DNA from: Flavobacterium flavigenum
GTDB lineage: Bacteria > Bacteroidota > Bacteroidia > Flavobacteriales > Flavobacteriaceae
Assembly (NCBI RefSeq): GCF_027111255.2
Contig: NZ_CP114285.2
Location: 5,084,001-5,148,000, forward strand
DNA: 64,000 nt
Reading direction: 5' to 3'
Part shown: positions 18,394-27,520 of the stretch, piece by piece
Numbering within the stretch: position 1 is the stretch's first letter
How the letters are laid out: each line of letters begins with the position of its first letter
Position numbers and translations under genes: made by a program
Notes under the pieces: model-generated
The model's input: only the letters and a program-made list of their open reading frames with translations
Databases searched by the model: none
Told to the model about the DNA's origin: nothing

Positions 18394-18598
18394 AACTTTA
18401 ATTATTAAGTTTCAGCTCTCCAGTACGATTAATGCGTTCAAAACTTATTTGAATCTTTAAAGCAATTTTGCAGATTATTAATGCAAAATTATAGGTGTTT
18501 GATTAATTGATTGTTATCAAAAACAGGCTAGTTTTTTTTAATATCATTCAATTGTAGTTAAATATTTAGTTCTTAGTTTAAAATGTTATTGCAGGTAA

Positions 18599-18641
18599 TA
18601 AAAAAGACACCAGTAAAAATAAATTTGCTTGGTGTCTTTTA
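18599..18641 (-). terminator. Terminator of the 97-aa hypothetical gene
   Basis: AAAAGACACCA (18602-18612) pairs with TGGTGTCTTTT (18630-18640). On the minus strand it ends in a T-rich run. It lies just past the stop of the gene at 18661. Confidence 0.75.
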
Positions 18642-18660
18642 ATTTTAATTAGGCAGTATT

Positions 18661-18954
18661 CTACTTTCCTGAATCGTTAAAAATTTTTAATTTTTCATAC
18701 AGTTCATTAAGACCGGCTTTTTGAAGGCATTCATCTCCTAAAAGCTTCAATTCATCAAGATTCTCTGGAGAAATAATTTTTAATAATGCGGATGATTTGG
18801 AATCACCTTGAGATGCTGATCCGCGATCGATCACATGGTTTAAAAGCAGTACGTTTTTTCGTGAAATCTTAAGGTCAATTTTCACTGTTTCATTCATGCC
18901 TGGGATACTTAAAATAGTATCAAAGACATTGGCTACATCATTTTCTGTCAGCAT
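18661..18954 (-). CDS. Hypothetical protein, unrecognised
   Basis: 97 residues from the ATG at 18954 (a GTG at 18963 would add three). Acidic and helical, with no signal peptide. It has a short strand pair (VKIDLKISRKNVLLLNHVI), a Ser/Gly linker and two C-terminal helices. No family recognised. It is monocistronic with its own terminator, and sits divergently from the mobilization genes, with the candidate oriT in between. It may belong to the mobile element. Confidence 0.55.
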   Translation of the reverse strand: MLTENDVANVFDTILSIPGMNETVKIDLKISRKNVLLLNHVIDRGSASQGDSKSSALLKIISPENLDELKLLGDECLQKAGLNELYEKLKIFNDSGK

Positions 18955-19190
18955 AATTTTCACGTATTAAATTAATAATTAACTTGGGTAAAGATATAAA
19001 GGAGCTTCCAGAGTGCCATGGACAAAATATGTCCATCATAGGTAAAATTCAGATGTCTTGATTACTTTCGTTATGCTAAAAAAGATTACGCCTTAATTAA
19101 AAAAAAGAGTTCTGTATTTTATTTTGTTAAGCATGATTTAAAGGGTGTGAAGCTGTTGCTGATTTTTAAAAAGCTTTAAGATTGCCTCGT

Positions 19191-19275
19191 TCCTGCAATC
19201 GGCCAGATGTCCGGTTGTCATACAACCGAATCTGTCTGCTCTTTACTCGGAACTCGTGAGCAGCGATGCTTTTAG
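19191..19275. other. Candidate origin of transfer (oriT)
   Basis: The 310-base gap upstream of the mobA-like gene holds a perfect hairpin, CGGTTGT-CAT-ACAACCG (19212-19228). A short CTC/GAG hairpin follows at about 19253-19260. Relaxase substrates in Bacteroidetes mob modules usually lie just upstream of mobA and contain such inverted repeats next to the nick site. The nick position cannot be named from sequence alone. Confidence 0.4.
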
Positions 19276-19313
19276 ACATTTTTATGTTTTGAAAATGATG
19301 AAAAGGAAAAATA

Positions 19314-19703
19314 ATGGAAAAGGAAAATTCAAACAGAACACGCAGGGTAAGCCTTCGTTTTACCACCCAGGAGTATACCCTGATCGAGAAAAGATGGAAG
19401 GCAGGCACATGCAGAAAGCTCAGTGATTACATCAGGAAGCATCTCTTTAATAAACCCATTACCACCAACTACCGTAATGTATCTCTTGATGATTTTATGC
19501 ATGAAATGATCAGGCTCCGCACAGAGCTCAACTCGCTTGGAAATAACTTCAATCAGTCAGTAAAAAAACTCCACACGCTCAATCAGATTCCTGAATTTAA
19601 GGCATGGATTTTAACTGCTGGAATTGAACAGAAAGTATTGCTGGACAAAGTGGAAGAGATAAAGAAAAACCTGCTGAAAATCTCAGAGAAATGGTTGCAG
19701 TGA
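19314..19703 (+). CDS. mobA: MobA-type relaxosome accessory protein
   Basis: 129 residues. An N-terminal RRVSLRFTTQEYTLIEKRW segment followed by AGTCRKLSDYIRKHLF matches the ribbon-helix-helix type DNA-binding start of relaxosome proteins (MobC/MobA family; called MobA in Bacteroidetes elements). The C-terminal half is helical with a LNSLGNNFNQSVKKLHTL segment typical of the family. It would bind oriT and help the relaxase. Its end overlaps the relaxase gene by 13 bases, so the two are translationally coupled. Confidence 0.8.
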   Translation: MEKENSNRTRRVSLRFTTQEYTLIEKRWKAGTCRKLSDYIRKHLFNKPITTNYRNVSLDDFMHEMIRLRTELNSLGNNFNQSVKKLHTLNQIPEFKAWILTAGIEQKVLLDKVEEIKKNLLKISEKWLQ

Positions 19704-21007
19704 TAAAAACAGGAAGCTCGATTCATAATATTTTCAATTATAATGAAAACAAAGTGAAACAGAAAAAAGCAGAGTGTATAGGGGAGGGAAATTATCCTGC
19801 TGATGTTGAAAAAATGAGCGTTTCAATGCGCCTTAACAGGTTTTTAAAACAGAATGCCCTGAATGAAAATGTAAAGAGGAACAGCGTTCATATTTCATTG
19901 AATTTTGACACTTCCGAAACGGATCTTACCAATGAGAAATTAGTGGAGATTGCGAAAACGTATATGCAGAAAATCGGATTCGGAGAACAGCCTTACTTGG
20001 TTTACAGACATTATGATGCAGGACATCCCCACATCCATCTGGTATCAGTAAAAGTAAGGCAGGACGGAAGCAGGATTGACATGCATAACATCGGAAGAAA
20101 CCAGTCGGAAACTGCCAGAAAAGATATCGAAGAAAGTTTTAGACTTGTAAAGGCTGAGGGTAGGAAAAAGGGTCAGCATTTAGATTTGAAGCCTATCGAT
20201 TCAGCTGCAGTGCAGTATGGAAAAATGCAGTCAAAAAAGGCAATTTCAAATGTGCTTCACAATGTGCTTTCTGTTTATAGATATGCAAGTCTTTCAGAGC
20301 TGAATGCTGTCTTGCAGCAGTACAATGTTCTGGCTGACAGAGGAGGGGAGGACTCACGGATATTTAAGGCGGGAGGGCTAGTTTACCGGATACTGGATGA
20401 AAATAGAAAACCGGTTGGAGTGCCTGTCAAAGCGAGTGATTTTTACAGCAGACCTACACTGAAATTTTTGGAAGACAGATTTAAAATTGGCAGAACTTCC
20501 GCATCTGTATATGAGAAGAAAAGGATAAAGAATAAAATTGATATGGCCTTTTTGGAGAAAAAGATTTCGCTTTCAAAGATGGCTGAAATTTTAAAAAAAG
20601 ACGGAATTGATGCCATCTTTAGAAAAAGCGCGGATGGGAATATATATGGAATTACATATGTGGATCATGTAACAAAATTTGTTTTCAACGGCAGCAGTCT
20701 GGGAAAACTTTACAGCGCTAAAGCGGTTCAGATAAGATGCAGTCAGGAAAGATATAGCATTGTAAATGAGGGAGCGGCTATTGGTAAGATAACTTATAAA
20801 TCTGATGATGTAAAACAGACTGCAGTCAGCAGTGCTGGCTGGCTGGACGATGTTGTCACACAGAGCGCAGGATTGGATTTTAATGCTTTAATCGAGCGAG
20901 TGGTGGAAAGACTCACAGCGCTTGAAAATCCGTCAGATTATATTCCTGAACAGCTTAAAAGCAAACGTAGGACCAGAAGAAAAAAAGGACATTCCAATAA
21001 TCAGTAA
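19691..21007 (+). CDS. mobB: Relaxase/mobilization nuclease (MobB-type)
   Basis: 438 residues. The N-terminal ~170 residues hold the relaxase fold: KRNSVHISLNFD, then YDAGHPHIHLVSV with the histidine cluster that binds the catalytic metal, and a DMHNIGRNQSETAR segment. This matches the relaxases of Bacteroidetes conjugative and mobilizable elements. It would nick oriT and stay bound to the strand. The C-terminal part is less conserved and ends in a basic tail (SKRRTRRKKGH). The coupling-protein gene follows after 12 bases. Confidence 0.85.
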   Translation: MVAVIKTGSSIHNIFNYNENKVKQKKAECIGEGNYPADVEKMSVSMRLNRFLKQNALNENVKRNSVHISLNFDTSETDLTNEKLVEIAKTYMQKIGFGEQPYLVYRHYDAGHPHIHLVSVKVRQDGSRIDMHNIGRNQSETARKDIEESFRLVKAEGRKKGQHLDLKPIDSAAVQYGKMQSKKAISNVLHNVLSVYRYASLSELNAVLQQYNVLADRGGEDSRIFKAGGLVYRILDENRKPVGVPVKASDFYSRPTLKFLEDRFKIGRTSASVYEKKRIKNKIDMAFLEKKISLSKMAEILKKDGIDAIFRKSADGNIYGITYVDHVTKFVFNGSSLGKLYSAKAVQIRCSQERYSIVNEGAAIGKITYKSDDVKQTAVSSAGWLDDVVTQSAGLDFNALIERVVERLTALENPSDYIPEQLKSKRRTRRKKGHSNNQ

Positions 21008-21019
21008 AAATTTAAAATT

Positions 21020-23011
21020 ATGGCAATGCAGACAGGAGAAAATGAACAGGCGCTTAGAAAGATTTTAGATATGACAAGGCTGATAAGCATCGTTATTTTA
21101 GGAATACATTTTTATTATTATTGTTATGACGCCTTCAGTAAATGGAACCTTGTCAGCGGGTTTAGCGATAAGATATTAAGCAATATAAAGCAGACAGGAT
21201 TATTCAGCAGTTTTCATAAATCAAAATTTCTGGTCCTGTTGTTTTTATTGATTTCACTTCTGGGTTCAAAAGGCAGGAAAGATGAAAAACTTGGCTATAA
21301 AACCGCTTGGGCATACCTAATTATGGGACTGCTGATTTATTTTGTCAGTTGCCTTAGTTTACTTTTTAATGTGGGAGTAACGGCTAGGGCAGGAGTTTAC
21401 ATTATTGTTGCATCAGCAGGTTTTCTATTGATCCTTTCTGGAGGTACGTTGATGTCCCGAATCATAAAAAACAGGCTGAACCAGAAGGATATTTTCAATA
21501 AAGAAAATGAAACCTTTCCACAGGAAGAGAGGCTCTTGGAAAATGAATATTCCATAAACCTTCCCGCCCGTTATTTTCTGAAAGATAAAATCCGAAACAG
21601 CTGGATAAATATTATTAACCCGTTTAGGGCTTTAATGGTTTTAGGAACTCCAGGTTCCGGGAAATCTTATTTTGTAATCCGCCATGTAATTACCCAGCAT
21701 ATAAAGAAAGGTTTTAGCATGTTTGTCTATGATTTCAAGTACGATGACCTCTCCAAAATTGTCTATAATACTTTTGAAAAAAACAAGCATGTTTATAAGG
21801 TTATGCCGAAATGCTACTTTATAAATTTTGATAAAATTATGCATCGATGCAATCCTCTTGATCCTGATGGGATGGAGGATATAACGGATGCTTCTGAATC
21901 CGCCCGCACCATTTTAATGGGACTCAACAGGGAGTGGATTAAAAGGCAGGGAGATTTTTTTGTCGAATCGCCGATTAATTTTCTTTCCGCTGTAATCTGG
22001 TATCTGAGAAAGTATCGCAGCGGGGAATTCTGTACGCTTCCCCACGTGATTGAACTCATGCAGGCTGACTATGACAGCCTCTTTACGCTGCTTCGCACAG
22101 AAAAGGAAATAGAGGTACTGATCAATCCTTTTATCAGCGCATACCAGAATGAGGCAATGGACCAGCTGGAGGGGCAAATTGCCACCGCAAAAATTGCTAT
22201 GGCAAGACTTTCATCCCCCCAGCTGTACTATGTTTTGACAGGAAATGATTTTACTTTGGATATCAACAATCCTGATGAGCCTAAAATAGTATGCATGGGA
22301 AACAATCCGCAGAAAATACAGATTTACGGAGCCGTAATTTCGCTCTATGTAAACAGGCTGGTGAAGCTTGTCAATAAAAAAGATAGGATGAAATCCAGTC
22401 TGGTTTTTGATGAATTTCCAACCATTTATCTAAATAATATGGACAGCCTTATTGCCACAGCCAGAAGCAATAAAGTAGCAACTTGTTTAGGGATTCAGGA
22501 CTTCAGCCAGCTTCGTAAAGATTACGGACGCGAGCAGGCTGATGTCATAATGAATATCACCGGAAATATAATCTCCGGGCAGGTTACAGGAGATACGTCC
22601 AAACAATTATCAGAACGTTTCGGGAAAATTATGCAGGATAGGGAAAGTATTTCCATTAACAGTGGCGACACTTCAATAAGCCGTTCAAAACAGCTTGAGT
22701 CGGCCGTTCCTCCATCTAAGATTGCAGCACTGAGCGCAGGGGAATTTGTGGGTATGGTTGCAGACAATCCGGACTGTAAAATTGAGCTTAAAACTTTTCA
22801 CTGCGAAATTATCAATGATCATGAAGCGCTCAAAAAAGAAGAAAATAATTTTAAGGAAATACCGCCTGTGCGAAAGCTTGATAACGCTATGATTCAGCGA
22901 AATTATCTTCAGATTAAGCAGGATATTCATGATATAATAAATTCTGAAATGGAACGTCTTTTAAACGATCCCGCGTTGGCATATTTAGTATTGAAAAAAA
23001 TAATTAATTAA
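21020..23011 (+). CDS. mobC: Type IV coupling protein (MobC/TraG/VirD4-type)
   Basis: 663 residues. N-terminal membrane helices (about 14-34, 70-77, 93-118 and 128-146) come before an ATPase domain with Walker A GTPGSGKSYF (about 209-218) and Walker B SSLVFDEFPTIYL (about 456-468). SGQVTGDTSKQLSERFGKI is a typical TraG/VirD4 segment. It couples the relaxase-DNA complex to a mating channel. No mating-pore (tra) genes lie in the window, so transfer would need a helper system. It closes the mobABC operon. Confidence 0.88.
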   Translation: MAMQTGENEQALRKILDMTRLISIVILGIHFYYYCYDAFSKWNLVSGFSDKILSNIKQTGLFSSFHKSKFLVLLFLLISLLGSKGRKDEKLGYKTAWAYLIMGLLIYFVSCLSLLFNVGVTARAGVYIIVASAGFLLILSGGTLMSRIIKNRLNQKDIFNKENETFPQEERLLENEYSINLPARYFLKDKIRNSWINIINPFRALMVLGTPGSGKSYFVIRHVITQHIKKGFSMFVYDFKYDDLSKIVYNTFEKNKHVYKVMPKCYFINFDKIMHRCNPLDPDGMEDITDASESARTILMGLNREWIKRQGDFFVESPINFLSAVIWYLRKYRSGEFCTLPHVIELMQADYDSLFTLLRTEKEIEVLINPFISAYQNEAMDQLEGQIATAKIAMARLSSPQLYYVLTGNDFTLDINNPDEPKIVCMGNNPQKIQIYGAVISLYVNRLVKLVNKKDRMKSSLVFDEFPTIYLNNMDSLIATARSNKVATCLGIQDFSQLRKDYGREQADVIMNITGNIISGQVTGDTSKQLSERFGKIMQDRESISINSGDTSISRSKQLESAVPPSKIAALSAGEFVGMVADNPDCKIELKTFHCEIINDHEALKKEENNFKEIPPVRKLDNAMIQRNYLQIKQDIHDIINSEMERLLNDPALAYLVLKKIIN

Positions 23012-23098
23012 TTCTAAAATCAAATACATTTCTTTGCTCAGGCAATTCAAATCAGGCTTTGTTTATCAATATCCTATTATAAAGAAATTATGAAATCG

Positions 23099-24610
23099 CT
23101 AGCGCACATGTTTTCTAAAAGAACGGACAATTTCGAAAGCCCCAATACTTACAAATATCCTAGCCAGAAAATCGTACAAAGATGTCCAGTTTCCCAGCTT
23201 ACTTATTTCAGACATAAATTCTATTCTATGCAATGGATTGATAAACTGTGGAAAGTAGGTAAGAAGAGAGTCAAAGAAGAAAAAGATTCCTTTTGTGCTT
23301 AGATCAACTTTTATCTGCTTGAGGCTGCTTATATAAAGACAGAAAAAAATGAAAGCAATCGAAATTGTAACCAGGCATGCCCTGATCCAGTCGGTTCCAT
23401 GTGAGCTGAATAATCTTGAAACATAAATTGCAATCCTTGACCCGACATTATTGCCAGTTGAGTCATACTTTAGATATTTGTTTAAGTAAGACTGTGATAT
23501 CTTATAATAGTCGGCTTTGTCTTTTGAATTGTTCTGCTTTGCCGCTGTAGTATATAAATCATTGTAAACATTATAATAATTGAGAAAATTATCAGCGGAA
23601 TTTACATCGTGTATTTTTGCATGCACGAGCTTTACTGCCGTAAGATCTGAATTTTTTATTGCAATGATATATCTTTCAAAATTAATTGACCGTAACTCCA
23701 AAATTCCAACGGATGAGTCATGGATCTGAAATTTGATTTCCGGATCCTCCTCATATGAAACAAAATCATCGTAGTGATTTTTTTCGATAAAATCCCTGAA
23801 TACGAATACAAGAAAGTTTCCCGTTAACAGGTCGTTTGCTGTTATCCTCTTATCGAGCTTTGAAATAATCCTCAGCTCACTCTCGTTTGCTTCTTCTGAA
23901 TCATGATAAGCCTTAACATATTCCTGACGATCTTTAACAATAAAAGATTTGACTCCGGACGTTACGAGATTTGAAAGGTAGATCTTTCCATCGTTATTGA
24001 GTCCGTTAATGTCAATGGATTTATTTATGATGGCATTGAAATCGAGACGGGAGGCAATGTTAAAATAGCCTGTTAGGCATATATTGTTGATTATTGACTT
24101 CCTCGCAGTAATTGTTATACCCGACTGTGAAGTTATATAAAGTTCCTTAATAAGCAGAAATGCGCCGCTGATTGAAAAAAAAGTCTTCTCATTGACAGGT
24201 TTGATTTCCATAATCTGCATTTTTCCCGCTTCTAATATTATTCCATTAGCTGCCTCAGTTCTGTCAAAGGATAGATAGAGGAGATCGCAGCTCGTAATTC
24301 TAAAGCTTTTTTCAAGCCGGCAGTTTTCCAGCAAGATACTATGGGCATAAATAGAAAATATAAGGAAGTCATTGGAAAATGTGCAGTTTCGAAATTCAAT
24401 TGATCCAGGACATTCAGCATTTTCAATGTAAACATCTTCAAAACTGCAGTTTGAAAACGTGACGGTTTCTTTGATGTTTTTATCACGGATAATTAATTTG
24501 CCCGTAATATTTCTGTCTGCGATTAATTTAGTTCTAAATACAGATAGAGTGGTAATTCTTTCTGGGTTTTCAAGCAGTTGTAAAATATCTTCTGGACTTA
24601 TATTTTCCAT
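23099..24610 (-). CDS. Pentapeptide-like beta-helix protein with C-terminal membrane helices
   Basis: 503 residues. Residues ~25-240 are repeating short beta strands (VTFSNCSFEDVYIENAEC, IEFRNCTFSNDFLIF, SILLENCRLEKSFRIT, LYLSFDRTEAANGIIL) with N/C/F-spaced turns, which suggests a right-handed beta helix of pentapeptide type. After a helical linker, one clear membrane helix (ACLVTISIAFIFFCLYISSL, about 418-437) and a second hydrophobic stretch near the end (FLARIFVSIGAFEIVRSFRKH) resemble the ion-channel-like tails of some pentapeptide proteins. Function is unknown; in this setting it could be a membrane-acting defence effector. It runs against the mob operon. Confidence 0.55.
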   Translation of the reverse strand: MENISPEDILQLLENPERITTLSVFRTKLIADRNITGKLIIRDKNIKETVTFSNCSFEDVYIENAECPGSIEFRNCTFSNDFLIFSIYAHSILLENCRLEKSFRITSCDLLYLSFDRTEAANGIILEAGKMQIMEIKPVNEKTFFSISGAFLLIKELYITSQSGITITARKSIINNICLTGYFNIASRLDFNAIINKSIDINGLNNDGKIYLSNLVTSGVKSFIVKDRQEYVKAYHDSEEANESELRIISKLDKRITANDLLTGNFLVFVFRDFIEKNHYDDFVSYEEDPEIKFQIHDSSVGILELRSINFERYIIAIKNSDLTAVKLVHAKIHDVNSADNFLNYYNVYNDLYTTAAKQNNSKDKADYYKISQSYLNKYLKYDSTGNNVGSRIAIYVSRLFSSHGTDWIRACLVTISIAFIFFCLYISSLKQIKVDLSTKGIFFFFDSLLTYFPQFINPLHRIEFMSEISKLGNWTSLYDFLARIFVSIGAFEIVRSFRKHVR

Positions 24611-24770
24611 GGTATCTTTAATTGGTCATATAAATATATTAAATCAAATGATTATTTATGTTGAACTGCAGCTTAAAAAGATTTTTGTACTTTCTTTCTG
24701 CAATTATTTTCAATTATAACCGCATTAGTAGCTATTAAGCGGGGCATCTAATATTGGTAAGTTCTAATTG

Positions 24771-26060
24771 TTAAACATTTAGTGAGCTGATTTCTGTGGG
24801 CAGTTCCAAATCCAAATTCTCTGCTATCTGTTTAAATTCATTCATTTTTGTCTGATTGCGAATAAAAAGGCGGTCAATACTGTCTCGTAGGAAATAGGAC
24901 TTGTACTGCTCTTTATTAAATTCTTCACATAAAATTCTGACTGCCTCTTCCTTTAGTGGATATAATTCCAGATATTTAGTATAAAGTACATAATGTTTAT
25001 TCATGAATTTCCAATACTCCCGCTGATTTGGGTTTTTTACGATAAACAATTCTTCATACAATACCTCGCCAAATCCGTTGGACGATAAAACGTAGTGATC
25101 ATCTTGGCTCTGGGGGTATTTATATAAACTGACAATTTTTTTGTTGGCTTCCTGAATCTGGTTTTTGGGGATTAAGTTATTACGCAACATTGAAGCGTAT
25201 ACTCCCATAACATTGGACATTTTTTTGATTTTAGTACTCCAGAAGTTTCTGATCTCCTGATTGTTGTATCCCAGCATTGAAATAATGGCTGGGTATTCAT
25301 TTATGTATGCATTAAGATAATTCTCCTCAGACTTTAAAAATGTAACAAGTGATTGCGAAATATCCGAATCGTTCAGTTGTATTACTTTCTGCATTAATGT
25401 AATTTCGTTACTGTAGTCCCACAGATCAGTTACTCTAAAAAATAGGTCGTTCCAGAAATCATGCATTTCAACTTTGGTCACAGCACCCTTGATCTCTTTA
25501 ATTAGAGGCATGACATCTTCATCAGCTGCAGTATATGATCTGTTATAATGTCTGCTGAATTTATTTAGCAGCGTTACTCTGCCTCCCTCTATGGTAATTT
25601 TTTGAAGATTTGATTGAAGGAATGTCCAGAAATTTTCAACATGAAAATTAGTGATAATGTTATCTTTATTATGGACGCAGTCATTTCTTCTGTCTTTCCA
25701 GTATCTGATTTGGGTTCTTAAATTGTCATTTATTACAAATACCGGATCTTGGGTTCTGACGGGCGGTTTTTCACCATTCATCTTTTCTTTCTGCATTGAA
25801 GCATCGAAAATGCTTTCTTCCCATTTATCCTCATTTTTTAAGTTAGAGATAAGGTTTTTCCACAAGTGGTCAGGAAAAAGAGCTGGTTTTTCTGCGCTCA
25901 TAACCCTTTCTTTCAATGTTACCAGAAATCCCAGGTATGCCATCAGTAAAGATGCATTGTATGCCTGCGCCTTATAGCAGTTGACAGAAGTGATGAACAG
26001 ATTTTTTGTGTTTTCCGGCAGGAGACTTTCTTCAGTCCAGATTTCGAATTTCAGTTTCAT
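24771..26060 (-). CDS. HEPN-motif protein, unknown family
   Basis: 429 residues, mostly helical, with no signal or membrane segment. The motif WKDRRNDCVHNKD gives R125-x4-H130 (with N126), the R-x4-6-H signature of HEPN ribonucleases, after a helix (NCYKAQAYNASLLMAYLGFLV) that is typical of the HEPN bundle. The C-terminal ~250 residues are helical and unrecognised, perhaps a sensor. The gene lies 160 bases upstream of the pentapeptide-like gene on the same strand, so the two may be co-expressed. It is embedded between mob and ssb genes of the opposite strand, as cargo. RNase activity is inferred. Confidence 0.5.
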   Translation of the reverse strand: MKLKFEIWTEESLLPENTKNLFITSVNCYKAQAYNASLLMAYLGFLVTLKERVMSAEKPALFPDHLWKNLISNLKNEDKWEESIFDASMQKEKMNGEKPPVRTQDPVFVINDNLRTQIRYWKDRRNDCVHNKDNIITNFHVENFWTFLQSNLQKITIEGGRVTLLNKFSRHYNRSYTAADEDVMPLIKEIKGAVTKVEMHDFWNDLFFRVTDLWDYSNEITLMQKVIQLNDSDISQSLVTFLKSEENYLNAYINEYPAIISMLGYNNQEIRNFWSTKIKKMSNVMGVYASMLRNNLIPKNQIQEANKKIVSLYKYPQSQDDHYVLSSNGFGEVLYEELFIVKNPNQREYWKFMNKHYVLYTKYLELYPLKEEAVRILCEEFNKEQYKSYFLRDSIDRLFIRNQTKMNEFKQIAENLDLELPTEISSLNV

Positions 26061-26325
26061 AGGAAATTTTTGAAATCAAATATAATCAAGTTTTTAGAGA
26101 ATGCAGTTTTCATTCGAAACGGATAAAAAGGCAGCCAAGTTAGCGTGCACCGGATCCTGCAGGCACATAACGGCTCTGCCGCCCTTCGGGACTTATTGCC
26201 CTCCGTATCCTTGATGCCCGCTTTATTGCCGCTTTCTTTTTTTCCGTTTTTTCTTTTGAAAACAATTTGTGGGAATGGCAGGGGAAAAGAATTTTAAAAC
26301 AGTAATCATTTAAAATTTAGAAATC

Positions 26326-26715
26326 ATGGAAATCACAGGAAGATTAACAAGGGATGCAGTTGTTGCCAAAACGGCAAAAGACAGGGAGGTGGTAAACTTC
26401 TCCATAGCAGTTAACGATACTTACAAAGCCAAAGGAAGTACGGAAACAACAAAAATAGTGACCTATATCGATTGTTCGTACTGGCTCAGTGCGGGTGTTG
26501 CCCAGTGGCTCAAAAAAGGCGCAATGGTGGAGCTTTTTGGACGAGTGGGAGTAAACGCCTATCTCAATTCGGAGGGAAAAGCCGTGGCAAGCCTCACTTT
26601 TCACACAAGCAACATCAAAATACTGGTGTTTGTCTCAGATGCGCAAGCCTTGCAGGAGCAGTCAGCTCCTGCAGAAAATAACAAAAAGGAACAGCCTGAC
26701 GACCTGCCTTTCTAA
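26326..26715 (+). CDS. ssb: Single-stranded DNA-binding protein
   Basis: 129 residues. The OB fold starts MEITGRLTRDAVVAKTAKDREVVNFSIAVND and includes the conserved VTYIDCSYW and GAMVELFGRVG strands. The C-terminus ends QPDDLPF, the acidic tip through which SSB recruits repair and replication proteins. Element-borne SSBs coat single strands after transfer. It starts a co-directional set (ssb, hypothetical, pcfK, pcfJ, radC-like) common to Bacteroidetes integrative elements. Its leader (TTTAGAAATCATGGAAA) is shared with the radC-like gene. The gap 26061-26325 before it is GC-richer and holds no gene I can see. Confidence 0.9.
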   Translation: MEITGRLTRDAVVAKTAKDREVVNFSIAVNDTYKAKGSTETTKIVTYIDCSYWLSAGVAQWLKKGAMVELFGRVGVNAYLNSEGKAVASLTFHTSNIKILVFVSDAQALQEQSAPAENNKKEQPDDLPF

Positions 26716-26750
26716 TCTAAATCAAATGTACAAGCCTAAAGAAATGAGTT

Positions 26751-27110
26751 ATGAAAGCCTTGAAAAAATCAGTATATGCCGAGTATGACGTGCACGATGC
26801 ATTCCAAAAGATAGTTCTTTTGGAAATGCAGTCTTATGACGGAACAAAGAAACAGCAGCTCAAAGCATTCCTTGAAGATATGCAGAGAAGCGGTTGCATC
26901 AGCGGTATGATATCCCAGTTTATTTATCATGCCGACTGTAAAAAGTTCTACATCGAACATTTGGATGATTTGGAAGACATCAGAAAAGAAATGGAAGATT
27001 CCATTGGGGAAGCGGTAAAAGACCGTTACGGTCTGCCTCACTACACTTTTATGTGCTGGCTCTGCTTTGAAGAGTACTGTTACGACATCTACAGAAACTC
27101 TTTTGAATAA
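26751..27110 (+). CDS. Conserved-context hypothetical protein of integrative elements
   Basis: 119 residues, acidic, rich in Cys, Tyr and Asp/Glu (KDRYGLPHYTFMCWLCFEE near the C-terminus). No signal or membrane segment; mostly helical. I do not recognise a named domain, but small acidic proteins of this kind sit between ssb and pcfK/pcfJ in Bacteroidetes elements. It starts 35 bases after ssb, and pcfK starts 29 bases after its stop, so it is part of one transcript. Confidence 0.6.
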   Translation: MKALKKSVYAEYDVHDAFQKIVLLEMQSYDGTKKQQLKAFLEDMQRSGCISGMISQFIYHADCKKFYIEHLDDLEDIRKEMEDSIGEAVKDRYGLPHYTFMCWLCFEEYCYDIYRNSFE

Positions 27111-27139
27111 TCTTTTTGTTTCATCTTAAATCTTCCCTT

Positions 27140-27520
27140 ATGAAAGCTTCAGAAAACTTTAAGACCGCTATAGAAAATTACCTCAATCAGACCGCCCTTG
27201 CTGACGCTGTCTTTGCAAAGGAGTTCGCCAAGGAATCTAAAAACTTGGAAGGCTGCTGCAATTACATATTCGGCGAGGTGAAAAAAACGGGACTGTGCGC
27301 CTTTGACAATCAGGAAATATTTGACATGGCGGTCAGATACTACACCGATGACAGCATCGGACAGCCTCAGCCTGTAAACTGCAAAGTTTTGGCAGGTCAG
27401 CCTCCCGCGGCTGATTTGTTTACTTCAGTTGTAGAAGTTCCGCAAAATACTGCCGCTGTAAAAACGGCACCCACTGCTCCAAAACTCGAATCAAAAACCT
27501 TAACGCTTTTTGATTTATGA
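27140..27520 (+). CDS. pcfK: PcfK-like protein
   Basis: 126 residues from the ATG at 27140; an in-frame TTG at 27116 would add eight residues but is a poorer start. The sequence MKASENFKTAIENYLNQTAL, the FAKESKNLEGCCNYIFGEVKK block and the FDMAVRYYTDDSIG block match PcfK-like proteins (PF14058), found next to PcfJ on conjugative elements. Their biochemical role is unknown. The gene overlaps pcfJ by four bases (ATGA), so the two are coupled. Confidence 0.8.
   Translation: MKASENFKTAIENYLNQTALADAVFAKEFAKESKNLEGCCNYIFGEVKKTGLCAFDNQEIFDMAVRYYTDDSIGQPQPVNCKVLAGQPPAADLFTSVVEVPQNTAAVKTAPTAPKLESKTLTLFDL

Noticed and set aside
23090..23302. 70-codon plus-strand frame after mobC
   Set aside because: Antisense to the membrane-helix part of the pentapeptide-like gene.
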